Shown here: positions 37,430 through 50,244 of the stretch, in pieces
Layout of the letters: each line of letters begins with the position of its first letter
Position numbering within the stretch: the first letter of the stretch is position 1
Made by a program: the position numbers and the translations under genes
Source of the DNA: Asterochloris sp. CNOR1
Taxonomy: Eukaryota; Chlorophyta; Trebouxiophyceae; Trebouxiales; Trebouxiaceae
Direction: 5' to 3'
Length of the DNA: 64,000 nucleotides
Assembly: GCA_963969365.1 (NCBI GenBank)
Contig: OZ017754.1
Span: 1,302,001 to 1,366,000, forward strand
Notes under the pieces: generated by a model
Told to the model about the DNA's origin: nothing
Seen by the model: only the letters and a program-made list of their open reading frames with translations
The model's database searches: none

Positions 37430-40400
37430 ATGCCTGTCTTGAGCGGCCAGGTGATGGCCAGGCGACTTTGCTGCTTTGCCCCTGCTCGCAAGGACAGGAA
37501 GAGGAGGTAATGCTATGTGGACGTTCGGCCTATCAGCACAGCCAGAACGCTGTGATTGTTGCATCCTGCTGCATGGATCTTTGCCCTGTCAAGCCGCAGC
37601 AACTCATGCTGAATTGCCTTGTCACACTGCAGATGCAAAGGGGCCATGCCAACCAAAGCAGCATCGGAGGTCGCTGTGCAGCAAGGAGCCATCAGGCATG
37701 GCAAGATGCAGGCAGCAGAGGGTGCCTCCTCCCAATTTAGGCAAGCTGGTGCAATTGAAAGGGATCACTTGTCCAGTGCTTGCAGCACCTGAACTGCTTG
37801 ATCTGCCTGCTGGCACATGCATTGCAATCTCTGCTGATTATCAGCAAGAAGTACCTGCCACCCAATGTTGCTGCCATGACAATTGAGGCCTACCCCCGTG
37901 CACTTGAAGGCAGTCACTCTGCCTGCCAAGCAGGCTTGCTGTGCTTCGTGGAGGGGTAGCACAGGGTAAGCTTCAACTTCGAAATGTCCAAGTCCCAGCC
38001 TGGCCGTGTCTTGGAGCTGTCAGCCGTAGCTTTACTGACATCACACTTGGTGCAGGTCACAAGATGCTTGCCGTCCATGGCACAGGCTGTTGGCCAGCCT
38101 TAAATTTTGCCAAACGCTGCGACAAGCACCGGAAGGCTTTTTGCTGGCCTCATGCCAGCAGTAGACTGCTCATCTGTGGATGAATGCTCTGCAGATCATT
38201 CCTACTGGACTGGGACAGAGGATTTTTCAGTGCTGTAGAGCAGCCCACAGGGTATTTTGTGGATGTGGTGCAGGGGGCGATTCCCCCCGAGCTGACAGGC
38301 ACCTTCTTCAGGTCAGCCTGCTCACAGCATGCCTCAGGAGAGGGCACCTCTTGGAACCTGATTCACCAGATCGCACACTGGGTCCGTGTCTGCTAGATAT
38401 TGGCCTCACAGATCACAGGCAGTTGAAGACTGCCCTGCTCAATGCATTGAGCAACTGCCACCAACCCCTGCAGGAATGGACCTGGCAAGATGGAGATTGG
38501 GGACGCCGTGATTGACCACCCTTACGATGCAGATGGCCTGGTTTGCAGCATTGCCTTCAAGGATGGCCGCGCCTACTTCCGCTCCAGATTTGTGCGCACT
38601 GCAGAGTAAGCATGTTGCATTCTGGCAGTGGTCTCCAGATCCTAAGGGGGAATGCCTTATGTCCTGTGGGCCAATTTTGGCTGCTGCTGCATGCAACTGC
38701 CTGCCTAGGGTGTGTGGCAGGCAACCAGACTGCTTCGCTGTGGTGCATGCTGCTCTTCCAGGTTTGTGCAAGTCTAATGTGATGGTGTTATCTGCTGGCT
38801 GTGCGGTCAGGCAGCAAACGTCAGCCCGTTCCTGCTGGCTGCAGGTATGAAGCTGAGGAGCGGGCACAGGACGTGGTCTTCAGGTGAGGCACAGTGCTCC
38901 CTGCACTGCAGCTGCTGCTGCCCTCCTGCATGCAATTGTCTGCCTCTTGAGGCATGCATATGCAGCTAACCCTTGCATGCCAGACTGGCAGGGGCTGCAG
39001 CTGTGCCACACTGCCTTTCCATAGATAATTTACCTTGTATATGCAATTGGCACATGATAGGCTTGGCAGCGATCATTCATGATTTGCACTAGTAGCTGCG
39101 ACAGCCAGCTTTACAGTTGAACTGCTGCACGCTGCAGGGGCACTTTTGCCACACAGCGCACCCCCAAAAATTGGCAGGGGGCAGTCAACGGTGCAGGCCC
39201 CTCGCTCTGGCAGCGCCTGCAGAAGCAGGCAGAGAATGCCCTAGATTTGTATGTGAAGAACACTGCCAACACCAATGTGATTCTATGGGGCGGGCGGCTG
39301 CTCGCCCTGTTTGAGGTGAGAAGGCTTTCCTGTGGACAGCTATGTCGCTTTCATCCCTGAGACAGATCTCTATTTGAGGCACCCCAGCTGAGTCGCAGGG
39401 GCCAGATGCGGCTGTGCTGAAGGGTGCATTTGAGCAGCCATTGTGCTGGTATTTGGATGAACACCCCATGCAGCTCTTTAAAGCTCACACAGTGTTGCCG
39501 TTTGTGCATGCTGTTCACCCCTCACTTCTGCTAATGGCACCCCTGACCAGCATACATTGTGTTTAACAGGTTGGGCAGCCCCATGTGTCCCTCAGTCTGT
39601 CTCTTGTTGCAGATGCTATCTCTCAGCTCACCTCGTTGTTATCATCTCGCGTGCCTGCAGGCTGGGCAGCCCTATGCACTGGACCCCCGCACCCTGGAGA
39701 CACGAGGACTGGACCTGCTGGGGGGGCGTCTGTCTGCTGGCATGGTGTTTGACTTGGGGTCTGACACCGTCAACCGGGTGAGGCTGACTGTAGCAGCTCT
39801 GCTTGCATGCTCATATGAGGGCCCTGCAGTCCAACTTCTGCAGTTCCAGCCCTGCAGCATGAGCACAGCTGTCAGCTGCTGCATGCTGCCAAGGCAGCTG
39901 GTCCGCAATTGGGAGACATTTGGCACCCCAGTGCAGTAAGCTGGGTTCATCAGCAGCATGGCATGCAGAGTACCAGGGGTCCGATGCCAGACCTGCTCTC
40001 AACAGTCAATAGGGTTGCCCCTGCCCCATGCCAGACCTGCTCTACCAGCCAGCCTGGCATGGCCCTAGGCTGGCATGAGGCAATCTGCTCTGACCACGCT
40101 GCTGTGTCTACCCCTGCCAGGCCTTTGCCAGCGTGATGACCCAGCGATCGCGGCAACACCTGCCTGCTGAGCTGACAACTGCCGGAGGAGATGCATTCAC
40201 TGCGCATCCTCACGTGTGCAGCCACACGGGGCGCCTGGTTGCATTCACCTACCAGATGAAGGCCACGGTGATTGCTTCACATTCTCAGTCTGGCGGCGGC
40301 TGATTCTGTATGCTGCAGTGAACGCCAGCCATGCTCCATGAGGCAGCACTTCTGCTGAAGCCGCTGTTGAATGCCAGTGGGCACAGAGGCAACCAAGAGT

Positions 40401-43400
40401 TTCCTGCAATCCTGTCGCCGTGCGTCTGGAACACCTGTCGCCGCCACAGATGCGTGACAGCTGAGCCTGGAGGCAAGGCTAGAACCCCAGCAGGCTCCCA
40501 TGAGCAGTTGTCTCTGGTCTGCAGGCCTCTGCCAACGAGCCCCTGGACACGATCCTCACATTCCGTGAGTTTGATGACAACTTCACAATGGTCAGCAGCA
40601 AGGTGAGCCTTTCCAGATTGCAGAGCAGCATCACCTCGCGTGCAAAGGGCGGCACGCTACCGCCCAAGGCAGGCCCCCAAGAAGGTTGCTTGCCTGGCAT
40701 ACTATGCACCCTGGTTGTCTCGGCTGCTCAGGGTGATCACCTGAGCTGTGTGCCATTCAGTGCCTGCCCTGTGGGATCCATGCATACCCTGACCTGTCCC
40801 AGCTGTTGCACTCTGCAACAGGGATCAGAATGATGCTCTGCACTTAGATGCCTGCCCGCCAGGAAGTAGCTGACAAACCTGCACAAATGGATCTGACAGC
40901 TCTCCTTGCACCTTTTGTCAGGCCAGTGGGGCTCTTGTGAACATCAAATAATTTCTCCCATTGAACCTGCAGGAGTTCAAGCTGGCGGGCTTCTCCTTCC
41001 TGCACGACTTTGTCCTGACTCAGAACTACTATGTCATATTCCAGAATCCTGTCAGCGTCAACTCCCTGGGCTACATGCTGGGAGCCACCGCCTCAGCAGG
41101 CAGCGTGCGCTGGCAGGGGGACAAGCGTCCCATGCTGATACACGCCATCCCCCGAGCACAGGGGGTCGACTGGGAGGGGTGTCCTGCGCGCCACATTGTG
41201 ATTGAGGTGGGTGCAGCACGTTTGAGGTGGGTGTTGTTCATGCGTTGGGGAGACTTACTGACTGATGTCCTCTGCACTGGCAGCCCAACACACTGGCAAA
41301 GCAGGGCGGTCACAAGCAGTCTGGCAGCTGGAGCCGCACTTGTTGACAGCTGGTGACAGCAAGGGTGCACAGCAGAAGCTCCTGTGTGGCAGGGACAGCA
41401 GGACCTGGGCAGTACGGCCTAGGCAGCATGTGTAATAGCTTGTGCTGAGGCTGTGACCATGCCTGCAGGCTCCAGCCTCCTTTGTGTTCCACCACGCCAA
41501 TGCTTATGAGGAAGATGGCGGCAGGCGCATTATTCTGGACAGCATCTACTACAAGAGCCTACCCGCCATTGGCAAGGAGGCTCGCCCAGACCAGAAGGTG
41601 CAGTCTGCTCTGCCTGACGGCGAGCTCTGCTGAACGCTGCTGTCGACTTGGCGTTTGGAGCCCAGGGTGCCTGCCTGCCTAGACGGCTGCTGCAGCCTGG
41701 AGGGAGCATTTGTGTTCAGGGCTGCAGCTGCCTGCAGAGCGAAGGTGACCCCAGGCTGCTGGCCCTGCAGGTGTAGTAACAGCTCAAGCACATGACTGAG
41801 CTGACAGCACGCTTGGCAGGCGCAGCTCATGTTCTGTCTTCCTGCAGGTGGACGCAGCTTTGTCTTTCAGCAGCCAGCTGAGGCATCTTGCACGCAGTGA
41901 ATGAGCCTCAGGGCACTCTTGCACATCCCACCTACCACCCGCCCGCTCGTGCAGGTTGACGCAGACGTATCCTTTGGCAGCCAGCTAAAGCGCACCGCCC
42001 TGCAGCTGGATCAACGGACAGCCACCATCAAAACTGTACTGGAGCGTCCCATGGAGCTGCCTGCAGTGGATGACCGCAAGATTGGCAGGAAGCATGACCA
42101 TGTGTATGGGTACACAGCTGACTTTGATGCACCTGGCATTGGCATTTGTAAGGTGAGGTCAAGCACTCGCGCCTTTGTGCCAGTGCTTCATGGCGGCCAT
42201 GATGCACCTGCCTGTCAAGGGGTTGCAGAGGCGTCACTGCTCCTTTGTCTTGAATATCTGCCGTAATTTCCCTGCCGTTGCCAGGCAAGTGCGTATTGTG
42301 CCACTTCAAGCACGGCACATGACTGAGAAACATCATTGCCTGTGAGTACCATTCACATGTACACATTCTTTTGAGGGATGCTTGACAGGCTTAGCAGCAA
42401 CTGGAAGCTGACTCTTCCGGCCTGGCTTTGACAGCCAAGCAGCTGAGCCTTCACCTTTGTCCAGCACCGGGACGCCGCCTATACTTTTGTGCATTGGCGG
42501 GCTGCAGGTGCACCCAGAGAGTGGGAGAACCACCTTCTACTTCCCTGGGCCCCGGAAATTTTGTTTGGTGAGACCTGCCTGAGACCTGCCTCGCCGACAG
42601 CCCCGTGCCTTCCGCGCATCCTGCAAGCCTGGCATTGTCTGCACAGGAGACAGGCTGTGGGAGGATTGTGCGACCACACAGACAGTGAGGTGTCCCTGGT
42701 GCAGGAACCTAAATTTGTACCTAGAAACCCTAACACTGGCAGCTCCACAAACGGCAACGGCGCAGGCCCCCACCATATGCCAGACGATGAGGGCTGGCTC
42801 ATCGTCAACATGTACAATGCAGGTGAGAAGAGGCCATGCTGTTGCTGGCCTGCATAGCACAGCTTGTTTCTGTTGCAGGCATTGAGCCCTTGTAAAATGT
42901 ACTCGTCAGCAGACATCCAGGGCTGGCTCATTGTTATTATTGACAATGCAGGTGAGCAGAGCATCTGCTGTCTTTCCACCATTCTTTCAACAACTTGAAT
43001 GCATAAAAATTAGTGCAACCTGCCCTGTGAGATGTTTCTTGCAGATGGCTGTGCTGCCAGACCTGTTGGTGGCAGCCACTCCCTGAAGTCTGGTGGATCC
43101 AAACTCAATGCCCTGAGCTGCTACCACTCTGCCCCATGCAAAGTGTCCTTGACCACTTGACGCTGCAAGGCATGTGCTGCCTGCTTGCAAAGCGGCTTCC
43201 AAATGGCTTCACACTTTGCTGCAGGGGATGACACCAGCTACTGCCTCCTTTTGGATGCAAAGGACATTGAGCAGGGCCCCATTGCCACTCTGAAACTCAG
43301 AGATCCACTGCCTCATCAGATACATGGCTGCTTCTACCCAGACTACTTCCCGCCGCCAGCAGGAGCCACTGCCCCGAAGGAGCCCCAATGCGATGATGAC

Positions 43401-43424
43401 GGCTGCGAAGTGACCTTTGGATGA
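37430..43424 (+). CDS. Carotenoid cleavage dioxygenase (RPE65/CCD family)
   Basis: Exons: 37430-37506, 38195-38311, 38474-38605, 38845-38883, 39138-39315, 39661-39777, 40121-40267, 40525-40602, 40973-41206, 41469-41597, 41955-42152, 42508-42567, 42705-42822, 43225-43424 (1,824 nt, 607 aa, a normal size for the family). These enzymes use a non-haem iron held by four histidines to split carotenoids or apocarotenoids with O2. The family hallmarks are present: IPPELTGTFFRNGPG near residues 55-70, and all four iron ligands (approximately H249 in AHPHV, H306 in FLHDFVLTQNYY, H381 in FVFHHANAYEED, H575 in HQIHGCF). Also present are RPMELPAVDDRKIGRKH and DEGWLIVNMYN. The short first exon is basic and Cys/Arg-rich, so a plastid location is possible but weakly supported. 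Substrate and cleavage position cannot be assigned, so no subgroup symbol is given. Confidence 0.95.
39568..39588 (+). repeat. Intronic echo of a dioxygenase exon start
   Basis: About 20 bases (caggttgggcagccccatg) closely match the acceptor and first codons of the exon at 39661-39777 (from 39658). The copy lies some 90 bases upstream in the same intron. It keeps an AG and could act as a weak decoy acceptor. Confidence 0.55.
41848..41883 (+). repeat. Decayed copy of the start of dioxygenase exon 11
   Basis: The 36 bases after a CTGCAG acceptor at 41847 resemble the first 36 bases of the true exon at 41955: the copy reads VDAALSFSSQL, the real exon VDADVSFGSQL. The copy reaches a stop within 20 codons, so the phase-consistent exon at 41955 is the functional one. 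The spacing is 107 bases. Confidence 0.75.
42909..42959 (+). repeat. Decayed copy of the end of dioxygenase exon 13
   Basis: About 50 bases match 42780-42830, the 3' end of the exon at 42705-42822 plus its donor. The copy reads DIQGWLIVIIDNAG where the exon reads DDEGWLIVNMYNAG. The donor GTGAGCAG is kept, but the frame in front of the copy is closed. Confidence 0.75.
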
Positions 43425-43939
43425 CGTCACCAGGGGTGACATGCATTTGGGCATTACAGCACAGGCATAGGGCCTCACACTGTGCAATGCACTATTGTTT
43501 ACCACGCCAGCTTCTTGGCAGCTGAAGTGACATTCAGCTGGCCCACCTCCCTCTACAGGTCAGCAACCCGGTCGGCCTCTGCTTTGCAGCTTCTACTAGT
43601 TTTGCTGTGTGCTTCTGCAGATACTGCTGGTTTTTGTTTTGACAACTTGCTCACTAGAAACATCACTCCTTTGAGACCACATTGTGGCATGTCCCAGAAC
43701 CCTTCTGCAAACATTGTGACTTGTCTGAAATCTGTGTGCCACTCTGTGGCCCACCCTGCATAAAGCTGTGCCCTGCCTTTGCTGTGAGACAAAATCTGCT
43801 GATCCAGACACGTTTGATGTGAAGGTTGAATGCATCTTGACAACGACAGACTTCTATGTGCAGTTTTGCATTTCAAGTGAGACGTCAAGCCTAGGGGCCA
43901 AGATGGGCAAGTCATGTGTCAATGCATCCTGTTCAAGGA
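43425..43939. other. Convergent 3' flank of dioxygenase and ARC6-like genes
   Basis: The two genes converge with 515 bases between their stop codons. Only their 3' UTRs and terminators are expected here. Minus-strand open frames at 43553-43915 show no family resemblance. A TTACA at about 43454 would read TGTAA on the minus strand, the polyadenylation signal usual in green algae, but this is weak evidence by itself. Confidence 0.45.
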
Positions 43940-46900
43940 CTATCCTGAGCTCCTGAGCTGGGAATTCTGAGCCTGCATCATTGCTGGCACTGCCGTGGGG
44001 GCATATGGCCTGTCAGCCCGCATCCTGGTGGAGGCTGCAGCTGCAGCTGCAGCCACCAAAAGGCTGATGCCAAGGCAGAATCGCACAAGCTTCCGCTGAT
44101 TTGCCGCAGCTTCATCGAAGGACGCCCACATCTCGCGCTCCCCCTCAAAGTTGATGATCCCTGCGATGATGGCTGCTGTAATGAGCTGATGCATTGCACA
44201 GCCGCATGATATGCATCGTAAGCAGGCAGGCCCTGCACACAGTTGCTTGCTGCATCTTAGCACAATTGAGGAGGGCATGTGATGGCAGCCAGTGCATGCA
44301 GCCTTTGCTGCCACCACTTGCAGCTGATGTGGGCCTGCCGCTTGCAGCTGCCACCCAGGCTCGCAAGCGACTCTGTGTGCAGTGCGGCTGAACCTCTAGG
44401 GCACATTCCAAGCAGCAGTCTCAGTGGAGCTCTTTTCTCAACTCACCTGCTGTAATGTCCTCACCAACAGCCACAGGCGCAGCGCCACGCATCAGCGGGC
44501 GCTGGCTGCTGCGGCTGAGGGCTGTCAGACTGATCTCGCTGCTGGTATCCATGTCAGCTTCCTCGACAACTGCAATGCACAGTGTCGGTGCTGCAGCGTG
44601 TTGCAGGTTCCAAGGCCGGGCAGCAGGGCTGATCATCAGATCAACAGCCCTAGCTTGCCAGGAGGGCGGCTTCTTTGGGATGCTTTGGCACAAGCAGCAT
44701 AAAGCACATGACCGTGCTGGCTGGCGGTGGCTTGACTTGGCAGGGTGGGAGCTCCTGATGCTGGCTGGTGGCAACCCAGACCGGCGCGGTAGAAGCAGCA
44801 TGACAGTCTTGTGAAAGGGTGGCTCCAAATGCCACACAATATTGACCTTCTCTGAGGGAAGCGTGTTTGACATGAAGCAGTGTCCCCAGGAGCCCTTCAA
44901 GCAGCCCAGCCCACCTGACTGTGGCCATGCCTGGGCTGGGCGCCGGTCCTGCACCACATCTGCTGCAGCCCTGTCCACTGTGGTGCCCGGGCGCTCCATT
45001 ACAGCTGCAGGACAGCGTCAACCTTGTTGCTAAGCTGGAGAGCGAGCCACGGAGTGTCAGGGCTGGGGCTGGCTGCAAGGTGCAAGGAGTGAGTGGCAGA
45101 CTGTCAAGGCCAAGGCCTAGCTGCAACAGATCAGCAGGCTGCAGGGAAGATTCTGGCATCAGAGGGCACACGACAGTCTGGACCTGCCTGTTGCAGTCTG
45201 TGTGCCTTCTCGTTCCCAAATGGCCTGAGCATCAGCACCCTGAGGGTCACCTCCCCCTGCCAACCTCCTCTCTGCAGCAGCATGGCAAAATTTTGCCTCT
45301 GACAGTGCAGTCAGCCCTCTGGCCAGAGACAGAGCTGCGCCCCAAGACGATCCTCAACAAGCAGATGGGTCGCCCTGCTTGACCACATGTCACCTGTGTC
45401 TGCTGCAGACGAGGCAGACAGGGCTGGGCTCTTGTCGTGTTCTGAGGCATCAACGTCACGCTGGGCGTGAGATGGCCTGTCAATGTTTGCCGCGCCTTGA
45501 GGAGCTGCCCGGCTCAGGCTGCTCACTGCCTCAGCTGCTGAAGAGGCCTGGATGACAAGGGAGAGGTGTCAGACCAGGCAGCCTGCAGCTCAGCCGTGTG
45601 CCTCTGCTGAGGCCAATGTGCTGTAGAGGGCAGAGTGAGACCTGCTGCACTTGCAGAGGCCGTCTGCCAAGATCAGCTCACCTGAGACATTGTGCTGCCT
45701 TTGGCTGCGCCAAGGCCAGGCTGCAGGTCCCTGCCCAGGCACTCAGCCACAGGGGCAGTTGACGCTGCAGGGGTGCCTGCTGCCCCATCCTGCCACTTGC
45801 CAGAAGCTGCAGACCTGCCAGACTCTGAGCCTGCTGGCAGAGGCGCGCTCACAGCCTCCTGTGTTGTGGCCAGCACCCTGTCAGGGGCGTCCGGGCCGGC
45901 GGGGGTCGGCGCTGGCATGGCGACCTCACCCGGGGTGGCAAGGCGTCTCAGTAGATGCCAGGGCTTCTGGAGCCAGCCTGCCAGAGCTCTGGCTGAGTGG
46001 GACAGGGACGTGACAACCTGCTGGAAGCCGCTTGGGGAGTCCGCCTGCAGGGCCGGATGTGACCTTCAGACCCTGCCCTGGGTACATCTCGGGCAGACGA
46101 CTGCAGCGCATGTGTGGATCAACCAGGAATAAGCAGAACACACATGCAGCTGGGAAGCTGTGGAGGTCACTGCCGTGCACAACCCAACCCCTTCAGAGCA
46201 AATCCACAGGGCTGTACCGCTCCACTGGGGGAACGCTTCCACATGTGCAGCCCACCCAGCAGAGGCCCTGACATGGCACCAAGCCCCATGAGCACCACAC
46301 CCTGGGGACTTCCTGAAAGGGCACCTGCAGACACAGTGCCCCTTGCAGCATTCCCCGCACATTCCCTGCCAGCAGCAGCCTGTCTTACCTTCAGCTGTTC
46401 CACGACCTGCCTGTTGGTGAACCAGGCATTCAGAGAGCCTGCTGAGGCAGGCATACCCCTGAAGCCTGGCAGGGCGACATCCCCTAGCCACTGCTGCGCC
46501 AGGGCACAGATGCCGGGCAGGAGGTCCACGCTGCCCCCGCTGGCCTTCTGCAGCAGTGGCCAGGTGGTTGGAAGTGCTGTCTGTTGCCAAGTGTTTTGCA
46601 TGTGGAGCACAGTCCAGCAGGGAGGCCCTTGGAGCCATGCTGCCTGAAGTGGCCGCCTGTAGGAGGATCCTCCTATAGTCACCTAGCAGGAAGCTGAGCA
46701 TGTGAGGCCACTGGTCGACAGTTGGGGCGCAGCAGGCCACGCGAGTTCGGGCCTGCGCCACAGGCTGGCCTCGGCATCAAGCAAGTGTCCTCAGGCCAGC
46801 ACACGCAGCTCATGCCTGCTTTGTGGGGCAGACTCAAGACATGCCATTGCTGGAAAGCCGCCACAGTGTGGTCCATCATGTTGGCACATAAAGGTGGCAG

Positions 46901-49762
46901 AGCGCAAAGCCAGCCTGTAGCGCATCAAAATGTCTGCCTTGTGACAGCGGAGCACCATGACAGTCTCAGACACAGCAAGCGGCTGCTCACCTCGACATAC
47001 TGGCGCACAGCCGGGTCTGCCTCGCGGGTGCTGCCCTCTGACAGGCCCAGCGCGTCCTCTGCCTGGTCACTGCTGCCCAGCAGCAGCCTGCACACTGCAA
47101 CCTCCACAGACATATCTGCAGCAGTGGACAGCGCAGCCTGGTAATTGCTGGGTGTCGCAGTCTAAAACCCAAAACACATGTCTTCATGCAAGCACACCTG
47201 GAGACCCTGCTGAGGACTTCAGCTGGCCAAAGATGTCAAGCGCGTTGCGGATGTGCTTGGGCTGGTACGTGGCCCACCCCTCGGCCATATAAGCCAGCCC
47301 CACCTCATACAGCTCCTCCCCAGGCCACAACAGGCGTTGGGGGCGGTCCTCATACAGCCTGATCTGCAGGGGGCACGCAGGGGGAGGTGGTGCGAGCGAG
47401 CAGCGGGTGAGACTCAGAGGGGTGCTCTCTAGAGAAGATGGAAGGCGCACCCCTCTGAGATGAAACGCTGGGGATATTCACACTGCCTGCTAGTGGCCAA
47501 ACCCATCACATGGTTGTCGCGCAATCTCAGGCTTCAGGTTTGGAGGTTGAAGAGTATCAGCACAGGCAGCATGAGACGCCCTTTGCGCACAGCAGGCAGC
47601 TGCTGTCCTGATCTCTCTGCGATCCAGCCCCACCTGTTCGGCCGCTGTCATGTGCGTCCTGGCCTCCTGCAGCAGCTGCACACCAATGCTGCCCAGCATG
47701 GCGTCCTGCCCGCACACAATGGAGTGCACCTGACGCAGCCCCTGGGCCCTCTCGGCTGCCATGTCCCCACCCAGGGGGAGAGCCAGCTGCCGCAGGGCTG
47801 CCTTGGGCCCCAGCTCCTGCACAATTGCAAAAACAGCTTCTGCTGGGCTGCTCACGTTATATGGGAGCTTTCCTCTTGCCACGTGACACAGCCATGCCCA
47901 TGGAGGGGCCTGGTCTCACGCCTAGCCTGATGCACCAGCCAGTGAGCATATCAACGGGACAGCACATCCAGGTCCCTGTCAGCTGACTTGCCAGGCACAC
48001 TGCATCCTCAGCTGCCTGGCGCGAGCGGCAGGGCTCCATGTGACCTCCGTGCGAGGCACAGGCCAAATGCTGAATAAGTTGTGTCACCCACTTGTAGTGC
48101 TTGGGAGATGTCCTGCTGCAGGCTGCCCCCTGTCTGGTGGTGGTGCAGCAGGTCCACAGCCTGCTGCATGTGCTGGACTGCAGTCAGGGCAGCGGCGTCG
48201 CCGTGGTCCATGACAACAGCCGCCTCATCACAGTGGGCAAGAGCCACAGCCAGCGCCACCTGCAGCATGGCGACCAGGGGCCTTGCAAAGGGGCTATGAG
48301 GCAGCCTGATGAGTGGGGAGTCAGAGAAGAAGGCTATCCTACAGCAGGGTGCATCAAAGGCTGAAGAACCCACATGCACAAGGGCGGCCTTGTGTGGGCG
48401 GCTGCAGCTGTTGTGTGGGCCCTGGTCATGTCCTTTGCTGCACCTGAACTTGAGGGATGCTGCTGGTGCAGTGCTGCCACCTTGCGGGACTTGCACCAGT
48501 TGCTGGACTGGAATTTCACACTGTCAGTGGGGAAGCTCTCGGCCCGACGGCCCTGCCCATGGCAGATGGATATCTTTCCAAGTGAATGTGCCAATTGCCG
48601 TTGCAGCAGCGTCCACGGCACCCAAGGAACCCATTGTGCATTTGCACAGGGGTGTTTGCTGAGTGCAACGTGCAGGTGCTGCCTTACGGGCGCCAGGCAG
48701 CGACCCACCTCACGGGCATCCAGTGCAGGCAGAGTCCCGCTCTCCAGGGCACTGCCACCCATTTGCAGCACTGCCTGCGCCTCCCCCGCCTCTTGCAGCA
48801 GCGCCAGGGCGCCTGGCAGGTCGTCGGGGTGCAAGGTCAGGGCGATCTGGCCAGACTGGGCCTGGTACGAGGGCCGTGAAGTCTTGGCAATTACCTGCAG
48901 GAGGTCAGCATGCTCGGGCAGCTGCAGGGCTCAGGCTTGAAGTTGCTGCGGTACATCGGAGTCCCTTGTTGAGCTGGATGGAGGAGGGCTTGCCAACGCA
49001 GGGTGCTGCTGACAGGGAGGCTGGCATTGCTGAAGAACGCGGCAGAACAGAGGGGTGCCCAGAATGCAGGCAAGACCGTCAGCACAGCCACGGGCTGGCT
49101 GCCAGACATGGCGGAGCTGGCAGTTCCTGAGACACAATTGCTGAAGCAAAAGAGTGCAGGTGCGCCAAAGCTCACAGAGGACCAGAGGCAGAACTGCACC
49201 AGCACAAGCCCAGCACCCTTGCCTGGTCCATGACACCCTTCAGCGCTGCAGCCCGTGCTGCCAGCGTATCCTGATTGAAGCCGCCTGGGGGGCTGTTCAC
49301 CAGCCTGTCAAAGGCGCGGGCACACATTCCAGGGCTGGTCGCTCGATTCACCTGCAGACACAGAAGCTGAGGAGCCATGTTGTGCAGCCACAGGGCCACT
49401 GGGCTCCTCAGAGCGGCTGGCAAATGATACAACAATGACGCGTTGATTGAGCAGGGCTACTTGACTGCAGCCTGACATGCCAGCAATGGGGGAGCTTCAT
49501 CTCAGGGAAACAGAGACACAGAACTTTGGCAAACAGCTCACAACGTCAGTCAACTCCGTGTTTACCACTTCACCTGCAATAGCTTGAAGCCATCCAGCTG
49601 AATGTGCAGCGCCTCCTGGCTGCCGTGCTGCTGGATCAGCTGAGAGGCTGAGCTCACAGCTCGTATGCAACTGTGCTGCCTGACGGTGCCATTTTTAACA
49701 TGGGGTCTCAATAGACGTGCGCCCACCAGACCGATTGATCTGGGTTCTGTGAATGCATTCAT
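43940..49762 (-). CDS. ARC6/PARC6-family plastid division protein lacking the C-terminal IMS domain
   Basis: Exons in transcript order: 49762-49574, 49351-49217, 48921-48895, 48861-48709, 48259-48092, 47816-47634, 47363-47198, 47115-46991, 46547-46389, 46044-45682, 45547-45394, 45004-44915, 44569-44447, 44160-43940 (2,256 nt, 751 aa). ARC6 spans the inner plastid envelope and holds the FtsZ ring. The N-terminus (to ~residue 45) is transit-like. Next come a J-like segment (GGFNQDTLAARAAALKGVMD), the block DDLPGALALLQEAGEAQAVL (ARC6: VPGALCVLQEGGETEIVL), REVALAVALAHCDEAAVVMD, THMTAAEQ, GEELYEVGLAYMAEGWA, VEVAVCRLLLGSSDQAEDAL and DLLPGICALAQQWLGDVALP. A linker of about 240 Ser/Ala/Pro-rich residues follows, then FEGEREMWASFDEAAANQRK, a membrane helix (~704-721) and a tail of about 30 residues. 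The start is the first ATG of the exon-1 frame. PARC6 is the alternative family member. Confidence 0.9.
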
Positions 49763-50001
49763 CAGGGCTGCCAAGACCCCAGGCGTCAGCCAAACGCAGA
49801 CTTACTTGGCACTGTTAAGAATGCCAAGTGTTGACCGGCCTGAAGTGAGCTTCTCCAGGCTGTCCAAGTTTGCTTGGGATTGAGAAGCGCTCAAGAAAGT
49901 TGAGCTACTGAGTTTACATTTGAGGAAAGAAAACATTCCATATATGTCAAGCAGGGCTGTATGTAGTTGTTGCCGGCCATCGAACGCACGCACCCTGAGC
50001 A
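49763..50001. promoter_or_regulatory. Compact divergent promoter between ARC6-like and YAE1-like genes
   Basis: Only 239 bases separate the two divergent ATGs, so both promoters and 5' UTRs overlap or are very short. No named element is recognised. Confidence 0.5.
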
Positions 50002-50244
50002 ATGGAGTGGAGGCAGCAGGGCGATGACTTGCACAGAGAATGGCAGCACAGGAAAGGCAAGGCCCTGTCTGCTGGCTACCATGATGGCTTCCTGGAGGGA
50101 CAGGAGGAAGGTATCCAGCAGGGCTTCGTGCAGGGCTTCAGAGCAGGTTGCGCAGCTGCCTATGGGCCTGCCAGCCTGGCTGGAGCGGCTGCATCCCTGA
50201 AAACCCTCAAGGACAACGCCAAAGAGGGCACTGCTGCTCAATGA
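50002..50244 (+). CDS. YAE1: YAE1-like deca-GX3 protein (short)
   Basis: An open frame of 80 codons with an ATG start. It contains HREWQHRKGKALSAGYHDGF and then glycines at every fourth position (GYHDGFLEGQEEG, IQQGFVQGFRAG), the deca-GX3 motif of Yae1. The REWQ lead and GYxDG start fit YAE1 better than its partner LTO1, which has the same kind of repeat. Yae1 with Lto1 links the cytosolic Fe-S machinery to the ABC protein Rli1/ABCE1 in ribosome recycling. Usual lengths are near 200 residues, so this is short: the stop at 50242 comes soon after the glycine repeat. A second coding-like piece at 50334-50406 may belong to the same gene, but no splice choice I can see joins the frames. Confidence 0.72.
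   Translation: MEWRQQGDDLHREWQHRKGKALSAGYHDGFLEGQEEGIQQGFVQGFRAGCAAAYGPASLAGAAASLKTLKDNAKEGTAAQ

Noticed and set aside
41848-41901. Candidate extra exon of the dioxygenase (VDAALSFSSQL)
   Set aside because: It reaches a stop and has no usable donor; the nearly identical exon at 41955 continues the protein in phase.
42890-42957. Candidate extra exon of the dioxygenase (GWLIVIIDNAG)
   Set aside because: The frame before it is closed and it duplicates residues already encoded at 42780-42822.
46066-46761. 231-codon minus-strand open frame within the ARC6-like gene
   Set aside because: It includes intron sequence. The true exon 46547-46389 is in another frame and matches the family block DLLPGICALAQQWL.
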